Source of the DNA: Bacteroidales bacterium
GTDB taxonomy: Bacteria; Bacteroidota; Bacteroidia; Bacteroidales; UBA932
NCBI GenBank assembly: GCA_017550655.1
Contig: JAFZOK010000013.1
Coordinates: 1 to 64,000 of the forward strand
Reading direction: 5' to 3'
Length of the DNA stretch: 64,000 nucleotides
Position numbers and translations under genes: made by a program. The notes under the pieces are model-generated. The model ran no database searches. It saw nothing but the letters and a program-made list of their open reading frames with translations, and was not told the origin of the DNA. Within the stretch, counting starts at the first letter, position 1, and each line of letters begins with the position of its first letter. This document shows, one piece after another, positions 25,189 to 35,136 of the stretch.

Positions 25189-26970
25189 ATGGCAAGAGAA
25201 ATAAAATTCTCCCTTCTTTATAGGGACATGTGGCAGTCTTCCGGCAAATATGTGCCGAAAGTTGCTATGCTTAAGGAGATTGCACCGGTAATCATCGAGA
25301 TGGGATGCTTTGACCGTATCGAAAGTAACGGTGGAGCTTTCGAGCAGGTAAACCTTCTGTTCGGAGAGAATCCTAACAAGGCGGTTAGGGAATGGACCGC
25401 TCCTTTCCACAAGGCAGGTATCCAGACCCACATGCTCGAGAGAGGTCTTAACGCTCTGAGAATGTTCCCGGTTCCTGACGATGTAAGAGCCCTGATGGCA
25501 AAGGTCAAGAAGGCTCAGGGAACGGACATTATGCGTTCTTTCTGCGGACTTAACGACCACCGCAACCTCAAGGGTTCCGTAATCCATGCCAAGGAAGCCG
25601 GAATGATAGCTCAGGCTGCTCTGAGTATCACCTACTCCCCGATCCACACCGTTGAGTACTATATGGGTGTGGTTGACAAGGTTGTAGAGTACGGAGCAGA
25701 CGAAATCTGTCTGAAGGATATGGCAGGTATCGGACGTCCTGCATTCCTGGGAAGACTGGTTAAGGCTATCAAGGACAAGTATCCTCACATCAAGGTTCAG
25801 TATCACGGACACTCTGGTCCTGGATTCAGCGTAGCTTCCATGCTGGAAGTTGCACGTGCAGGCGCCGAGTACATCGACGTGGCAATGGAGCCTCTGAGCT
25901 GGGGTAAGATCCATCCGGATGTAATCACCATCCAGGCAATGCTCAAGGATGCCGGATTCCTTGTAAAGGACATCAACATGAACGCCTACATGGAGGCCAG
26001 GGCTCTGACCCAGAAGTTCATCGACGACTTCCTGGGATACTGGATCGCTCCTGGCAACCACCAGATGAGCTCCCTGCTCGTTGGCTGCGGACTCCCTGGC
26101 GGAATGATGGGTTCAATGATGGCAGACCTGAAGGGATTCCAGGGCGCAATCAACGCATCGCTGAGGAACCAGGGCAAGAAGGAACTGGATATCAACGAGC
26201 TGGTTGTTATGCTGTTCCAGGAGGTAGAATATGTATGGCCTAGACTCGGTTACCCTCCATTGGTAACTCCGTTCAGCCAGTACGTAAAGAACACCGCCCT
26301 GATGAACCTCATGCACATGCTCAAGGGCGAGCCTAGGTGGAAGACCATAGACAAGGACACCATGAACATGATCCTCGGCAAGATGGGTAAGCTCCCTGGA
26401 GAACTTGCTCCGGAAATCGTGGAGATTGTAAAGCAGAAGGGTCTCGAGTTCTACACCGGCGTTCCGCAGGACGCATTCCCAGACGATCTGCCTCGCTTCA
26501 TCAAGATGATGGAAGAGGAAGGCTGGGACAGAGGCCAGGACGACGAGGAACTCTTCGAATTTGCTATGCACGAGACCCAGTACAGGGATTACAAGAGCGG
26601 CATCGCAAAGCAAAGGTTCGAGAAAGAACTGGAAGCCAACCGCGCAAAGGCAGGCGCTCCTATTATCATCACCCGTCCGGTTGTTGAGGTTCCGGCATTT
26701 GACGTTGAGAAGATCATGGCCAAGTATCCGGATGCAAAACCGGTACACGCAACCGTCAAGGGCGAGGTTGTCTGGGAGTACGATGTTGCAGACAAGTCCA
26801 GCGCTCCTGCAGAAGGCAGCGACGTGAAGATGGGCCAGACCCTCTGCTATGTCCAGGCCTTCTACGGAATGGAAGAGATCATCTGCCCGGCAGACGGCAA
26901 GCTTGTAGCTATCACCGCAAAGCAGGGCCAGAAGGTTGTAAAGGACGAGATCATCGCCTTTGTACAGTAA
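25189..26970 (+). CDS. Pyruvate carboxylase subunit B / oxaloacetate decarboxylase alpha-like protein with degenerate biotinyl domain
   Basis: 593 residues. Residues 1-300 form a HMG-CoA-lyase-like carboxyltransferase barrel: FSLLYRDMWQSSGKYV at the start, FDRIESNGGAFEQ near 42-54, DEICLKDMAGIGRP near 170-183 and VQYHGHSGPG near 203-212 (metal His pair). A PYC/OADA helical domain follows to about 470, and a biotinyl-lipoyl-like domain occupies about 515-593. Where active proteins have A-M-K-M, this one reads A-F-Y-G-M (557-561), with Tyr 559 at the biotin lysine position. So it probably relies on a separate biotin carrier or has another role. It moves carboxyl groups between biotin and pyruvate/oxaloacetate in the known family. 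It is monocistronic, with a promoter upstream and a terminator downstream. Confidence 0.88.
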   Translation: MAREIKFSLLYRDMWQSSGKYVPKVAMLKEIAPVIIEMGCFDRIESNGGAFEQVNLLFGENPNKAVREWTAPFHKAGIQTHMLERGLNALRMFPVPDDVRALMAKVKKAQGTDIMRSFCGLNDHRNLKGSVIHAKEAGMIAQAALSITYSPIHTVEYYMGVVDKVVEYGADEICLKDMAGIGRPAFLGRLVKAIKDKYPHIKVQYHGHSGPGFSVASMLEVARAGAEYIDVAMEPLSWGKIHPDVITIQAMLKDAGFLVKDINMNAYMEARALTQKFIDDFLGYWIAPGNHQMSSLLVGCGLPGGMMGSMMADLKGFQGAINASLRNQGKKELDINELVVMLFQEVEYVWPRLGYPPLVTPFSQYVKNTALMNLMHMLKGEPRWKTIDKDTMNMILGKMGKLPGELAPEIVEIVKQKGLEFYTGVPQDAFPDDLPRFIKMMEEEGWDRGQDDEELFEFAMHETQYRDYKSGIAKQRFEKELEANRAKAGAPIIITRPVVEVPAFDVEKIMAKYPDAKPVHATVKGEVVWEYDVADKSSAPAEGSDVKMGQTLCYVQAFYGMEEIICPADGKLVAITAKQGQKVVKDEIIAFVQ

Positions 26971-27038
26971 GCTCTTTCAGCTCAGCGATGGCGGCAAAAA
27001 CCGTTATCGCCAACTCTCTGGCAAACAGTCTTTTAAGC

Positions 27039-27075
27039 AAACGTGGGGTACCGTTTTCCGATACCCCACGTTTTT
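27039..27075 (+). terminator. Intrinsic terminator after the carboxyltransferase gene
   Basis: AAACGTGGGGTA (27039-27050) pairs perfectly with TACCCCACGTTT (27062-27073) and is followed by T residues. It lies about 70 bases past the stop codon, and its symmetry would let it serve the converging MBL gene as well. Confidence 0.88.
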
Positions 27076-27122
27076 ACATTTCGCTGATCTCCAGCCACTT
27101 GCAATTTACATTGGGTTGATGC

Positions 27123-27986
27123 TTAGATCTGCTTGCCGCCCACGTAGAGGCAGATGCCCGTATTGAGCTTGCGGTTTAGAGCCTTCGGGTTGATCTCGAA
27201 GTAATGGATCGGGAACAGGTTCTTTGGCTTGATCAGGTTTGCTGCCTTGATGAAATCCTCGTCGCTCATAGTGTAAGGGAGGTTCTTCGGCAGGAATGCC
27301 ACATCGATTTCTCCCTGGAGGAACTGGCTCCAGCTATGGGCGCGGACTGCTCCTGGAGCAAGCTCGTTCATTTCCGGAATCGGCTCGGTATCTCCGGCAA
27401 AGTAGATGTCGAATCCCTGCATGGAAATCAGATAGCCGTTACCCTCCCCCTTGATGTGGAAAGGATGGCCGTTGTCTCTCTTGTAGTTGATGTTATATGC
27501 AGGTATTGCCGTAATTGTCAGGCCGATAGATGAAACGCTGTCTCCGTTTTCCAGGGTTATAACCTTGCAGTGGCGGAGCTTTGGAATGTTGAGCATGTTC
27601 ACCAGGTTGGTGGAAGGATCCACGTTCAGAGGATTGTTGTCCAGATCCAGGCGAGGAAGAAGCTTTCCGTCCGGCCCCTTTGCAGTTCCGGCACGCATAG
27701 CCAGAAGGTCATTCTCCAGAACAGTCCTCACTCCACGGCTAACGATGAACGTGGTGTTCGGCATTGCAATCTCCTCGATTGCCTTGGTGTCGTAATGGTC
27801 CGTATGCGCATGCGTCAGAAGAATCAGGTCCGCCTTCTTGCAACCGGTAAAGTCAAAGAAATCCGAGCAAGGATCCACGTAGATATGCATCCCCTCCCAT
27901 TCCATATGCACGCATCCGTGCGCAAGATGTTCCAGATTTACAAGCCCCATCGGGGTGTAGAAAGAATTGTATATTCCTGTTTTCAT
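27123..27986 (-). CDS. MBL-fold metal-dependent hydrolase
   Basis: About 287 residues from the ATG at 27986 (MKTGIYNSFYTPMG); the longer frame has a non-homologous N-terminus. The metallo-beta-lactamase motif THAHTDHYD near 74-82 provides the first metal ligands, and IYFAGDTEPIPEM near 195-207 and LFPIHYFEINP near 263-273 supply the later ones. The layout is like UlaG-type or YtkL-type MBL hydrolases that act on phosphodiester or lactone bonds; the substrate is unknown. No signal peptide is present, so it is cytoplasmic. Confidence 0.88.
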   Translation of the reverse strand: MKTGIYNSFYTPMGLVNLEHLAHGCVHMEWEGMHIYVDPCSDFFDFTGCKKADLILLTHAHTDHYDTKAIEEIAMPNTTFIVSRGVRTVLENDLLAMRAGTAKGPDGKLLPRLDLDNNPLNVDPSTNLVNMLNIPKLRHCKVITLENGDSVSSIGLTITAIPAYNINYKRDNGHPFHIKGEGNGYLISMQGFDIYFAGDTEPIPEMNELAPGAVRAHSWSQFLQGEIDVAFLPKNLPYTMSDEDFIKAANLIKPKNLFPIHYFEINPKALNRKLNTGICLYVGGKQI

Positions 27987-28305
27987 AACAAATGTTTTTA
28001 TCGCGATTAAATCTTTTATAAAGTTAAGCGATTTTTTCCAACAAATCAAAATCCCCGGTCCCAAAATTTCCACATGCAGAGAGCAACCCAATCTAGCCTG
28101 CAACGTATCGCGTTGTTTATCAGATTGTTACATATTCTCCCTGTGCGAAAATCAGTAGAGGGTATTTGCATATTTAGCTAATTATCAGAATATTACGTTG
28201 CAGAACCCATTCGAGATTTCAAGGGTTTGACTCGGGGGCGGAAAGAGAAAGCGGAGGGATGGAGGGAAGAGGATGTGGAGGGAAGAGAGGGCGGAAAGCG
28301 GGTTG

Positions 28306-30345
28306 TCAGAAGGTGAACTTCACTCCGGAGATGAACCAGAAGCCGGGCTGCGGGATGGAGCCGTGGTCGTAGTAGGTTATGCCGGTGAGGTTGTTGCCCT
28401 CGGCATAGAAGGTGAAGTGTTTCCAGAGATAGCTCAGACGGGCATCCAGTATGCTGTAAGCTTTGTACGGCTTCACTTCACCTGCAGTGGTGGTATAGGT
28501 GCCGGTCCTGTCCTGGAAACGCCAGAAAAGGGAAAGCAGAACAGACGGGACAATCTCTATGTCTGCAGAGGCTATGAACTTGTGCCTGAGATACTCCAGG
28601 GTGTACATGCTCTGGATGCCGGCAGTCTCACGGGTTCTCTGATCTATGTAGCTGTAAGCCAGGTTTATGCGCTTAAGGTTGAATGCGCTGGCGTGGAAAT
28701 CCGGAGTCCACGATGTCTGGAGCAGGATGCCCGTGGACTTTATCTTACCGAAGTTCACAGACTGCCATACGGCCTCGTCGCCCTCGGCGGTGCTGCGGAT
28801 CCAGTCTATGAGGTTGGTCATACGGTTGCGGAAGATGCTTGCTGAGGATGTAACTGTCGCTGAGGAAAACCTTAATCCTCCTTCCAGCGCCTTTACTTCC
28901 TCCGGTTTCAGGTGCTTGTCTGCCTTGTGGCCGCCCACGGAGTAGTAAAGTTCCGTTACGGAAGGCATCCTCAGCGATGAGTTATATGAGGCAAACAGGC
29001 GTAGGCGGTTGTCTCCATTGCCGAGAAGCGCAAGAGAAAGGTCTGCGGAAGGATAGACTTTCATATCCATCTCCGCCCAGCTGTTCTTGATGGCAAGCAG
29101 TGCGGCGGACACGGTAAAACTTTCCGTTATCACATTGTGCTCCAGGAAGAAACTCGTGTTGGTCCGGTTGAGGCCATACTCGTAGTTGCGGTCCGTTCCC
29201 TTGATATGCCTTGGCTTGCTCAGCGGCTCGCCGAGGTTGCCGCTCAGAAGGTCTTCGTTCCTTATTTCTCCTCCAAAGGCCGTGGTACCTCCCGCCCATT
29301 TGAAATAGTTGTTCAGGTTTGCCCCATAGACATTGGTCTTGTGGTAGTTGAACGGATAGGCGTCCGGATTGTTGCGGAACAATTCAAACCTGTCGTTTGT
29401 ATGGTTCCAGTACAGGGACGGACTTATCGTGAGCCTGCCCTTGAGATTATGGGCCTGGACTGCGGTAAAGCTTTTGAAGGTATGCTCAAACTGCTCGTCG
29501 TAGGCAGCAGCGTAGAAGCGGTTGGAACCCCAGTCCTTGTTGCTCAGGCCGGCGTACCAGCTCACCTGAACGTCATCGTCCCGGTACTGGCCCTCGTAGA
29601 AAGCCTTTAGGGTCTTGTAGTCCATATTCAGATGCCCGGCCTCACTCCTGGAATACCCGTCGCTCCGGGTATAAGACGCGGAAATGGAGTTCTTGAACTG
29701 AGGCTCTGAATTATTTAAGCCCACAAAATCATACTTGAAACCCACGCTCAGATAGCCGTATGAGCCGGTTTCCGCATTCACCAGCAGCCTGTTGACATCA
29801 GAGATATGAGTCCTCACATTGACAGCTCCCAGAAGAGAGGAACTGCCGGTAATCTTCCCCGACGGACCCTCCAGAATGTCTATCCCCTCCACCTGAAGCA
29901 CACTCAGCGGAAGGTCAAAGGAATTGTGCGCCGTCTGCGGATCCGATATGTTGATGCCGTTGAGAAGAATTGCCGCCTGCTCGCTGTTTCCCCCGCGGAT
30001 GCCCACGTCCGTCTGCGCCCCTATCGGTCCTCTCTGCCTCACGTCCACACTCGCCGAGTATTTCAGAAGATCGTTTATGCTCTGCGAGGGTGAACTGCTG
30101 ATGGCGGCGGCGTTGATGGAAGAAACCATCCTGGCCTGCTTGTGCCAGACTATCGGCACCCTGGATGCCAGCACACTGATCTGGGAAAGCTGCACTGCCG
30201 TAAGCGTATCCTCCCCTCTCACCGCCACCGAATCCACATCCCTTAACACCCCCCGGTCCTGCGCATGGGCATTAAGGCCGGCAATACAAGCCACCACTGC
30301 AAGTAATATCCTATAACTCAATATTTTATTTACCCCTCTTTTCAT
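28306..30345 (-). CDS. TonB-dependent receptor, BtuB-like
   Basis: 679 residues. A signal peptide (ends LNAHAQ near 29) is followed by a plug domain near 50-165 (INDLLKYSASVDVRQRG, then VGIRGGNSEQAAILLNGINI and VEGIDILEGPSG) and a 22-strand-type barrel ending FWFISGVKFTF. The plug has the BtuB/siderophore type and there is no N-terminal carboxypeptidase-like domain, so it is not a SusC protein. It imports a scarce ligand (corrinoid, siderophore or metal chelate) across the outer membrane with TonB energy. I saw no cobalamin riboswitch in the short upstream gap. A TACATTTG box (30368-30375, minus) is about 20 bases upstream. Confidence 0.92.
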   Translation of the reverse strand: MKRGVNKILSYRILLAVVACIAGLNAHAQDRGVLRDVDSVAVRGEDTLTAVQLSQISVLASRVPIVWHKQARMVSSINAAAISSSPSQSINDLLKYSASVDVRQRGPIGAQTDVGIRGGNSEQAAILLNGINISDPQTAHNSFDLPLSVLQVEGIDILEGPSGKITGSSSLLGAVNVRTHISDVNRLLVNAETGSYGYLSVGFKYDFVGLNNSEPQFKNSISASYTRSDGYSRSEAGHLNMDYKTLKAFYEGQYRDDDVQVSWYAGLSNKDWGSNRFYAAAYDEQFEHTFKSFTAVQAHNLKGRLTISPSLYWNHTNDRFELFRNNPDAYPFNYHKTNVYGANLNNYFKWAGGTTAFGGEIRNEDLLSGNLGEPLSKPRHIKGTDRNYEYGLNRTNTSFFLEHNVITESFTVSAALLAIKNSWAEMDMKVYPSADLSLALLGNGDNRLRLFASYNSSLRMPSVTELYYSVGGHKADKHLKPEEVKALEGGLRFSSATVTSSASIFRNRMTNLIDWIRSTAEGDEAVWQSVNFGKIKSTGILLQTSWTPDFHASAFNLKRINLAYSYIDQRTRETAGIQSMYTLEYLRHKFIASADIEIVPSVLLSLFWRFQDRTGTYTTTAGEVKPYKAYSILDARLSYLWKHFTFYAEGNNLTGITYYDHGSIPQPGFWFISGVKFTF

Positions 30346-30403
30346 AAATCCTTCTTTCAGGAGGACACAAATGTAAGGAATAATTCCTCTCTCCCAACAC
30401 CAC

Positions 30404-30447
30404 TAAAAAAACAATGTCCGCATACCTTTACAGACACACGGACATTG
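30404..30447 (-). terminator. Intrinsic terminator after nifJ
   Basis: Minus strand: CAATGTCCG (30447-30439) pairs with CGGACATTG (30420-30412) around an 18-base loop and is followed by seven T. It lies about 20 bases past the stop codon of the oxidoreductase gene and separates it from the receptor gene. Confidence 0.85.
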
Positions 30448-30469
30448 AAGAAATTGTGCTTCTGGGCTT

Positions 30470-33400
30470 CTACTTGCCGGCAAGTTTCTTGTAGCCCTCG
30501 TAGCGGAGCTTAGCGTACTTCTCGGTGAGCGAGAAGAGCTCCTCTGCTTCCTGAGGGAAGGTCTTCATCAGCGATGCATATCTTACCTCGCCCTTGATGA
30601 AGTCCTGGAACTTGCTCCAGTCTGGCTCCTTGCTGTCCAGAGTGAACGGATTGGTTCCCTCCGGAACATCAGGGTTGAAGCGGTACAGATGCCAGTATCC
30701 GCACTCGACAGCCTTCTTCTCCTCCAACTGGGAATGTCCCATTCCGGCCTTGAGACCGTGGTTGATACAAGGAGCGTAAGCAATGATCAGAGACGGGCCA
30801 TCGTGAGCCTCAGCCTCCTTGAGAGCGTTGAGATACTGCATCTGGCTGGCGCCTGTAGCAACTTGAGCCACATACACGTAGCCATAGCTCATAGCCATCA
30901 TTCCAAGATCCTTCTTGCGGATCTTCTTGCCGCTGGTTGCAAACTTTGCAACAGCTCCGGCAGGAGTACTCTTGGAAGACTGTCCTCCGGTGTTGGAGTA
31001 AACTTCGGTATCCACAACCAGAACGTTCACGTTCTCGCCGCTGGCAAGCACGTGGTCAAGTCCGCCGTAGCCGATGTCATATCCCCAACCGTCTCCACCG
31101 ATAATCCACTGGGAACGAGGAATGATGCAGTCTATGTACTCTGCGATGCCCTTGCAGTGAGAGCACTTGCAGTCCTTCAGGGCTGCAGGAAGAGCCGCTG
31201 CGATTTCCTTGCAAACGGCAACGTCCTTCTTGTTCTCGAGCCAGCGGGTCAGAAGGTTACGAACCTCCTCAGAGCACTTTTCGTCTGCGATAGCGGCCTT
31301 TGCCCTTTCCTCGAGAGTCTCGCGGAGTCTTGCAAATCCGAGCCTCTGGCCCAGACCGAACTCAGCGTTGTCCTCAAACAGGGAGTTAGCCCAAGCCGGA
31401 CCTCTTCCGTTGCGGTCCTTGCAGTAAGGGGATGCCGGGAAGCTTCCGCTGTAGATGGATGTACATCCGGTAGCGTTTGCAACCATCATCCTGTCTCCGA
31501 ACAGCTGGCTTATCAGCTTGATGTACGGAGTCTCGCCGCAACCTGAGCAAGCGCCGGAGAACTCGAACAGAGGCTGTGCAAACTGGGAAGCCTTGATGTT
31601 GCTGTCCCTCTTCATAACCTCGTCCTTGTAGCCGATCTTGCTGTGCAGCCAGTCGAAAGTCTTCTGCTGGGCAGCCTGAGTATCTGCAGGCTTCATCACC
31701 AGAGCCTTCTCCTTTGCAGGGCAGATGTCTGCGCAGTTTGCGCAACCTGTACAGTCTGCAGGGTCAACCTGCATCACAAACTTGTAATCCTTGAGGTTAG
31801 CCTTTCCTTCTGCTGTCTTGAGGCCTCTCAGAGGAGCCTTTGGAGCTTTCTCGATTTCCTCATCGGTGAGCAGGAACGGACGGATTGCAGCGTGAGGACA
31901 GATAGTCGCACACTGGTTGCACTGGATACAGTTTGCAGGGTTCCATTCAGGAACGTGAGTAGCGATACCCCTCTTCTCGTAAGCGGCGGTTCCGGCAGGA
32001 ATCGTACCGTCTGGGAAGTTCTGGAATGCGCTGACTGGCAAGTCATTTCCGCACTGAGCGTTCACAGGGTCAGCAATCTGCCTTACCCAATCCGGAGCAA
32101 GACGGTTGTAGCTGTCCGGAACAAACTTGCTTGCACTAAGATTCTTCCACTCGAACGGAATCTCAACCTTTACATACTCGCCTCCGCGGTCAACAGCAGC
32201 GTAGTTCATCTTTACGATGTTCTCGCCCTTCTTGCCGTAACTCTTGTCTATCATCTTCTTCATTTCCTTAACAGCGTCCTCGTAAGGAATTATGCCGGTA
32301 ATCTTGAAGAATGCAGACTGGAGGATAGTGTTGGTACGGTTGCCCAGACCAATTTCCTCAGCGATCTTGGTGGCGTTGATGATGTAGAAGTTGAGCTTCT
32401 TGCTAACAATCTGATACTTGATGAAATCCGGAAGCCTCTTCAGAGTCTCCTCGGTATCCCACAGGCTGTTGAGCAGGAAGGTGCCGCCCTTCTTTATACC
32501 CCTGAGTACATCATACTTGGTAAGATATGACGGAACGTGGCAAGCCACGAAATCCGGAGTTGATACCAGATAAGGCGAGTTGACAGGATTGTCGCCGAAC
32601 CTCAGGTGAGAGCAGGTGAATCCGCCGCTCTTCTTTGAGTCGTAATCGAAGTAAGCCTGGCAGTACTTGTCTGTGGTTCCGCCGATTATCTTGATGGTGT
32701 TCTTGTTTGCGCCTACGGTTCCGTCTGAACCCAGTCCAAAGAACTTGAGCTCGTAGGTACCCGGCTTTGCAAGAGAAATCTCCTCTTTCTGAGGAAGAGA
32801 GAGGAAGGTAACATCGTCCACGATTCCGATTGTGAACGAGTTCTTCGGCTCCTTTGCCTTCAGGTTCTGGTAAACTGCCAGAATCTGTGCTGGGGAAGTG
32901 TCCTTTGAAGACAAGCCGTAGCGTCCGCCGACAATCTTTACCTTTCCGGCAAATGCGGTGTCGGCAAGGGCGCTCTTTACGTCTACGTACAGAGGCTCTC
33001 CAACGGCTCCCGGCTCCTTGCAGCGGTCGAGAACGGCGATTCTCTTGGTGGTCTTAGGCAGAGCCCTTAGGAAGTACTGGGTGCTGAAAGGCCTGTACAG
33101 CCTTACAACTACAACGCCCACCTTCTCGCCCTTGGCTACAAGGTAGTCCACAACTTCCTTGATTGTGTCGGTGACAGAACCCATCGCGATTACAACCCTC
33201 TCTGCCTCAGGATCTCCGAAGTAGTCGAATGGCAGATAGTGGCGGCCGCAGAGTTCACCGATTTCTCCCATATACCTGGCCACGATGTTAGGAACCTCAG
33301 TGTAGAACTGGTTCCTTGCCTCGGTCTCCTGGAAGTAAACGTCTGCGTTCTGGGCAGTGCCCTTGGTTACAGGGGCGTTAGGGTTCAATGCCCTCTTGCG

Positions 33401-34015
33401 GAAAGCAGCCAAAGCCTTGGTGCTTACCATCTTCTTCAGACCTTCCTCCGGAAGAACCTCAATCTTCTGGATCTCGTGGGATGTGCGGAATCCGTCAAAG
33501 AAATGAACGAAAGGCACTGAAGACTTGATTGTGGAAAGATGAGCCACGGCGGCCATATCCATAGCCTCCTGCACACTGGCGGATGCCAACATTGCAAAGC
33601 CCGTCTGGCGGACTGCCATCACGTCCTGCTGGTCTCCGAAGATACTCAGCGCGTGAGTGGCAAGGCTTCTAGCCGTTACGTGGAACACTGCCGGAAGCAG
33701 CTCTCCCGCAATCTTGTACATGTTAGGGATCATTAGCAGCAATCCCTGTGATGCTGTAAATGTAGAAGTAAGTACACCTGCCTGAAGGGAACCGTGTACG
33801 GCTCCGGCGGCCCCGGCCTCGCTCTCCATCTCCACCACCTTAACGGTCTCTCCAAAGAGATTCTTGCGTCCGAATGCAGACCATTCGTCCACGTGTTCAG
33901 CCATTGGAGAAGAAGGGGTGATAGGATAGATAGCTGCAAGCTCACTGAAAAGATAAGCTACGTGAGCAGCTGCCTGGTTTCCGTCGCAGGTCAGAAACAC
34001 CTTTTCTTTACTCAT
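30470..34015 (-). CDS. nifJ: Pyruvate:ferredoxin (flavodoxin) oxidoreductase
   Basis: 1181 residues, the normal length of the single-chain enzyme that oxidises pyruvate to acetyl-CoA and CO2 and reduces ferredoxin. The N-terminal pyrimidine-binding domain starts with LTCDGNQAAAHVAYLFSELA and AIYPITPSSPMAEHVDEW. Two [4Fe-4S] cluster motifs appear near 700-760 (CIQCNQCATICP and CTGCANCADICP). The TPP-binding part carries FSGACSGCGETPY near 828 and GGDGWGYDIGYGG near 979. Cytoplasmic; a central enzyme of anaerobic fermentation. The leader holds a small hairpin (34064-34081) just after a TATCTTTG box at 34085-34092, so transcription starts close to it. Monocistronic. Confidence 0.97.
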   Translation of the reverse strand: MSKEKVFLTCDGNQAAAHVAYLFSELAAIYPITPSSPMAEHVDEWSAFGRKNLFGETVKVVEMESEAGAAGAVHGSLQAGVLTSTFTASQGLLLMIPNMYKIAGELLPAVFHVTARSLATHALSIFGDQQDVMAVRQTGFAMLASASVQEAMDMAAVAHLSTIKSSVPFVHFFDGFRTSHEIQKIEVLPEEGLKKMVSTKALAAFRKRALNPNAPVTKGTAQNADVYFQETEARNQFYTEVPNIVARYMGEIGELCGRHYLPFDYFGDPEAERVVIAMGSVTDTIKEVVDYLVAKGEKVGVVVVRLYRPFSTQYFLRALPKTTKRIAVLDRCKEPGAVGEPLYVDVKSALADTAFAGKVKIVGGRYGLSSKDTSPAQILAVYQNLKAKEPKNSFTIGIVDDVTFLSLPQKEEISLAKPGTYELKFFGLGSDGTVGANKNTIKIIGGTTDKYCQAYFDYDSKKSGGFTCSHLRFGDNPVNSPYLVSTPDFVACHVPSYLTKYDVLRGIKKGGTFLLNSLWDTEETLKRLPDFIKYQIVSKKLNFYIINATKIAEEIGLGNRTNTILQSAFFKITGIIPYEDAVKEMKKMIDKSYGKKGENIVKMNYAAVDRGGEYVKVEIPFEWKNLSASKFVPDSYNRLAPDWVRQIADPVNAQCGNDLPVSAFQNFPDGTIPAGTAAYEKRGIATHVPEWNPANCIQCNQCATICPHAAIRPFLLTDEEIEKAPKAPLRGLKTAEGKANLKDYKFVMQVDPADCTGCANCADICPAKEKALVMKPADTQAAQQKTFDWLHSKIGYKDEVMKRDSNIKASQFAQPLFEFSGACSGCGETPYIKLISQLFGDRMMVANATGCTSIYSGSFPASPYCKDRNGRGPAWANSLFEDNAEFGLGQRLGFARLRETLEERAKAAIADEKCSEEVRNLLTRWLENKKDVAVCKEIAAALPAALKDCKCSHCKGIAEYIDCIIPRSQWIIGGDGWGYDIGYGGLDHVLASGENVNVLVVDTEVYSNTGGQSSKSTPAGAVAKFATSGKKIRKKDLGMMAMSYGYVYVAQVATGASQMQYLNALKEAEAHDGPSLIIAYAPCINHGLKAGMGHSQLEEKKAVECGYWHLYRFNPDVPEGTNPFTLDSKEPDWSKFQDFIKGEVRYASLMKTFPQEAEELFSLTEKYAKLRYEGYKKLAGK

Positions 34016-34121
34016 GATATTTAATCAGTTATATGCTTTGTTGTTGTATTCAATAACCAAAACGCCTAACCGCAATTAGGCACTCAAAGATAACAAATAA
34101 AAAGGGCTTAAGCAAAGATAT

Positions 34122-35066
34122 TTACTGAAGACCGGTTATCTTGGTTTCTGCCGGGGCAAGCTTGCGTGCAAGGCCCTGCAGCACGGTTCCAGGACCTAGC
34201 TCTATGAACTCGTCTGCTCCGTCTGCAACCATTTTCTCCACTATCTGGGCCCATCTTACCGGATTGGTAAGCTGGATAAGAAGGTTCTTCTTGATTTCCT
34301 CTGGATCTGTGTGCGGCATAGCGTCCACATTCTGGTAAACCGGGCAGATAGGTTTCACGATTACCGCCTTCTCTATTGCCTCGGCGAGCTCCACCCTTGC
34401 CGGATCCATCAGCGGGGAGTGGAACGCTCCACCTACCTGCAGAGGAAGCACCCTGCGTGCTCCTTTCTCCTTCAGGATGGCTCCTGCAGCAGCTACAGCC
34501 TCAATATCTCCGCTGATGACCACCTGGCCGTGTGAGTTGTAGTTGGCTGCAACCACCACGCCGCAATCTCCCTTGGCGGTAACCTCAGCGCAAGCCTCCT
34601 CGATAATCTTGTCCTCCAGCCCCAACACAGCGGCCATTGTAGACGGCTTCAGCTCGCAAGCCTTCTGCATTGCGAATGCACGCTTGGAAACCAGCGTAAG
34701 GCCTTCCTCAAAGCTCAGCGCTCCGGCTGCTGTCAGTGCGGAAAACTCTCCCAGGGAGTGTCCTGCCACCATATCCGGATCAAATCCAACGATTCCAGCC
34801 TCAGCGGCCTTAGCTCTAAACTCACTTCCCTCCTCGCTTTGAGCCAAGCACTTGGCCAAAACAACAGAGTGTATAAATATCGCAGGCTGGGTAACCTTTG
34901 TCTGCTTGAGATCCTCTGCACTTCCCTCAAACATCACATCGGAGATCCTCCATCCGAGAATCTCGTTCGCCTTCTCAAACAGCTCTTTTGCAAGGGGTTG
35001 ACTCTCGTACAAATCCTTGCCCATACCGGTAAACTGGGCACCCTGGCCCGGAAATACAAATGCTTT
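34122..35066 (-). CDS. fabD: Malonyl-CoA:ACP transacylase
   Basis: About 314 residues from the ATG at 35066 (MKAFVFPGQGAQ), which begins exactly at the conserved first strand. The nucleophile motif VAGHSLGEFSAL appears near 100-111, and GGAFHSPLMDPAR near 206-218 carries the catalytic histidine. The enzyme loads malonate onto acyl carrier protein for fatty-acid synthesis in the cytoplasm. It stands alone, with its -7 box (TATCTTTG, 35094-35101) back to back with that of tRNA-Arg. Confidence 0.95.
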   Translation of the reverse strand, partial: KAFVFPGQGAQFTGMGKDLYESQPLAKELFEKANEILGWRISDVMFEGSAEDLKQTKVTQPAIFIHSVVLAKCLAQSEEGSEFRAKAAEAGIVGFDPDMVAGHSLGEFSALTAAGALSFEEGLTLVSKRAFAMQKACELKPSTMAAVLGLEDKIIEEACAEVTAKGDCGVVVAANYNSHGQVVISGDIEAVAAAGAILKEKGARRVLPLQVGGAFHSPLMDPARVELAEAIEKAVIVKPICPVYQNVDAMPHTDPEEIKKNLLIQLTNPVRWAQIVEKMVADGADEFIELGPGTVLQGLARKLAPAETKITGLQ

Positions 35067-35093
35067 CATTTCTATAAAAGGTTTTAGTGGCCG

Positions 35094-35118
35094 CAAAGAT
35101 AAGAATTTTATACCTTTG
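35094..35118. promoter_or_regulatory. Divergent -7 boxes for fabD and tRNA-Arg
   Basis: TATCTTTG on the minus strand (35094-35101) faces away from TACCTTTG on the plus strand (35111-35118), with nine bases between. The first serves fabD and the second tRNA-Arg. The -35-equivalent regions overlap the opposite unit, so the two probably compete for polymerase. Confidence 0.5.
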
Positions 35119-35136
35119 TGCCACTAAAACCACTCC

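Noticed and set aside
30346-30470. Cobalamin riboswitch before the BtuB-like receptor
   Set aside because: Only about 120 bases lie between the genes and most of this is the nifJ terminator; no B12-box or conserved core was seen.
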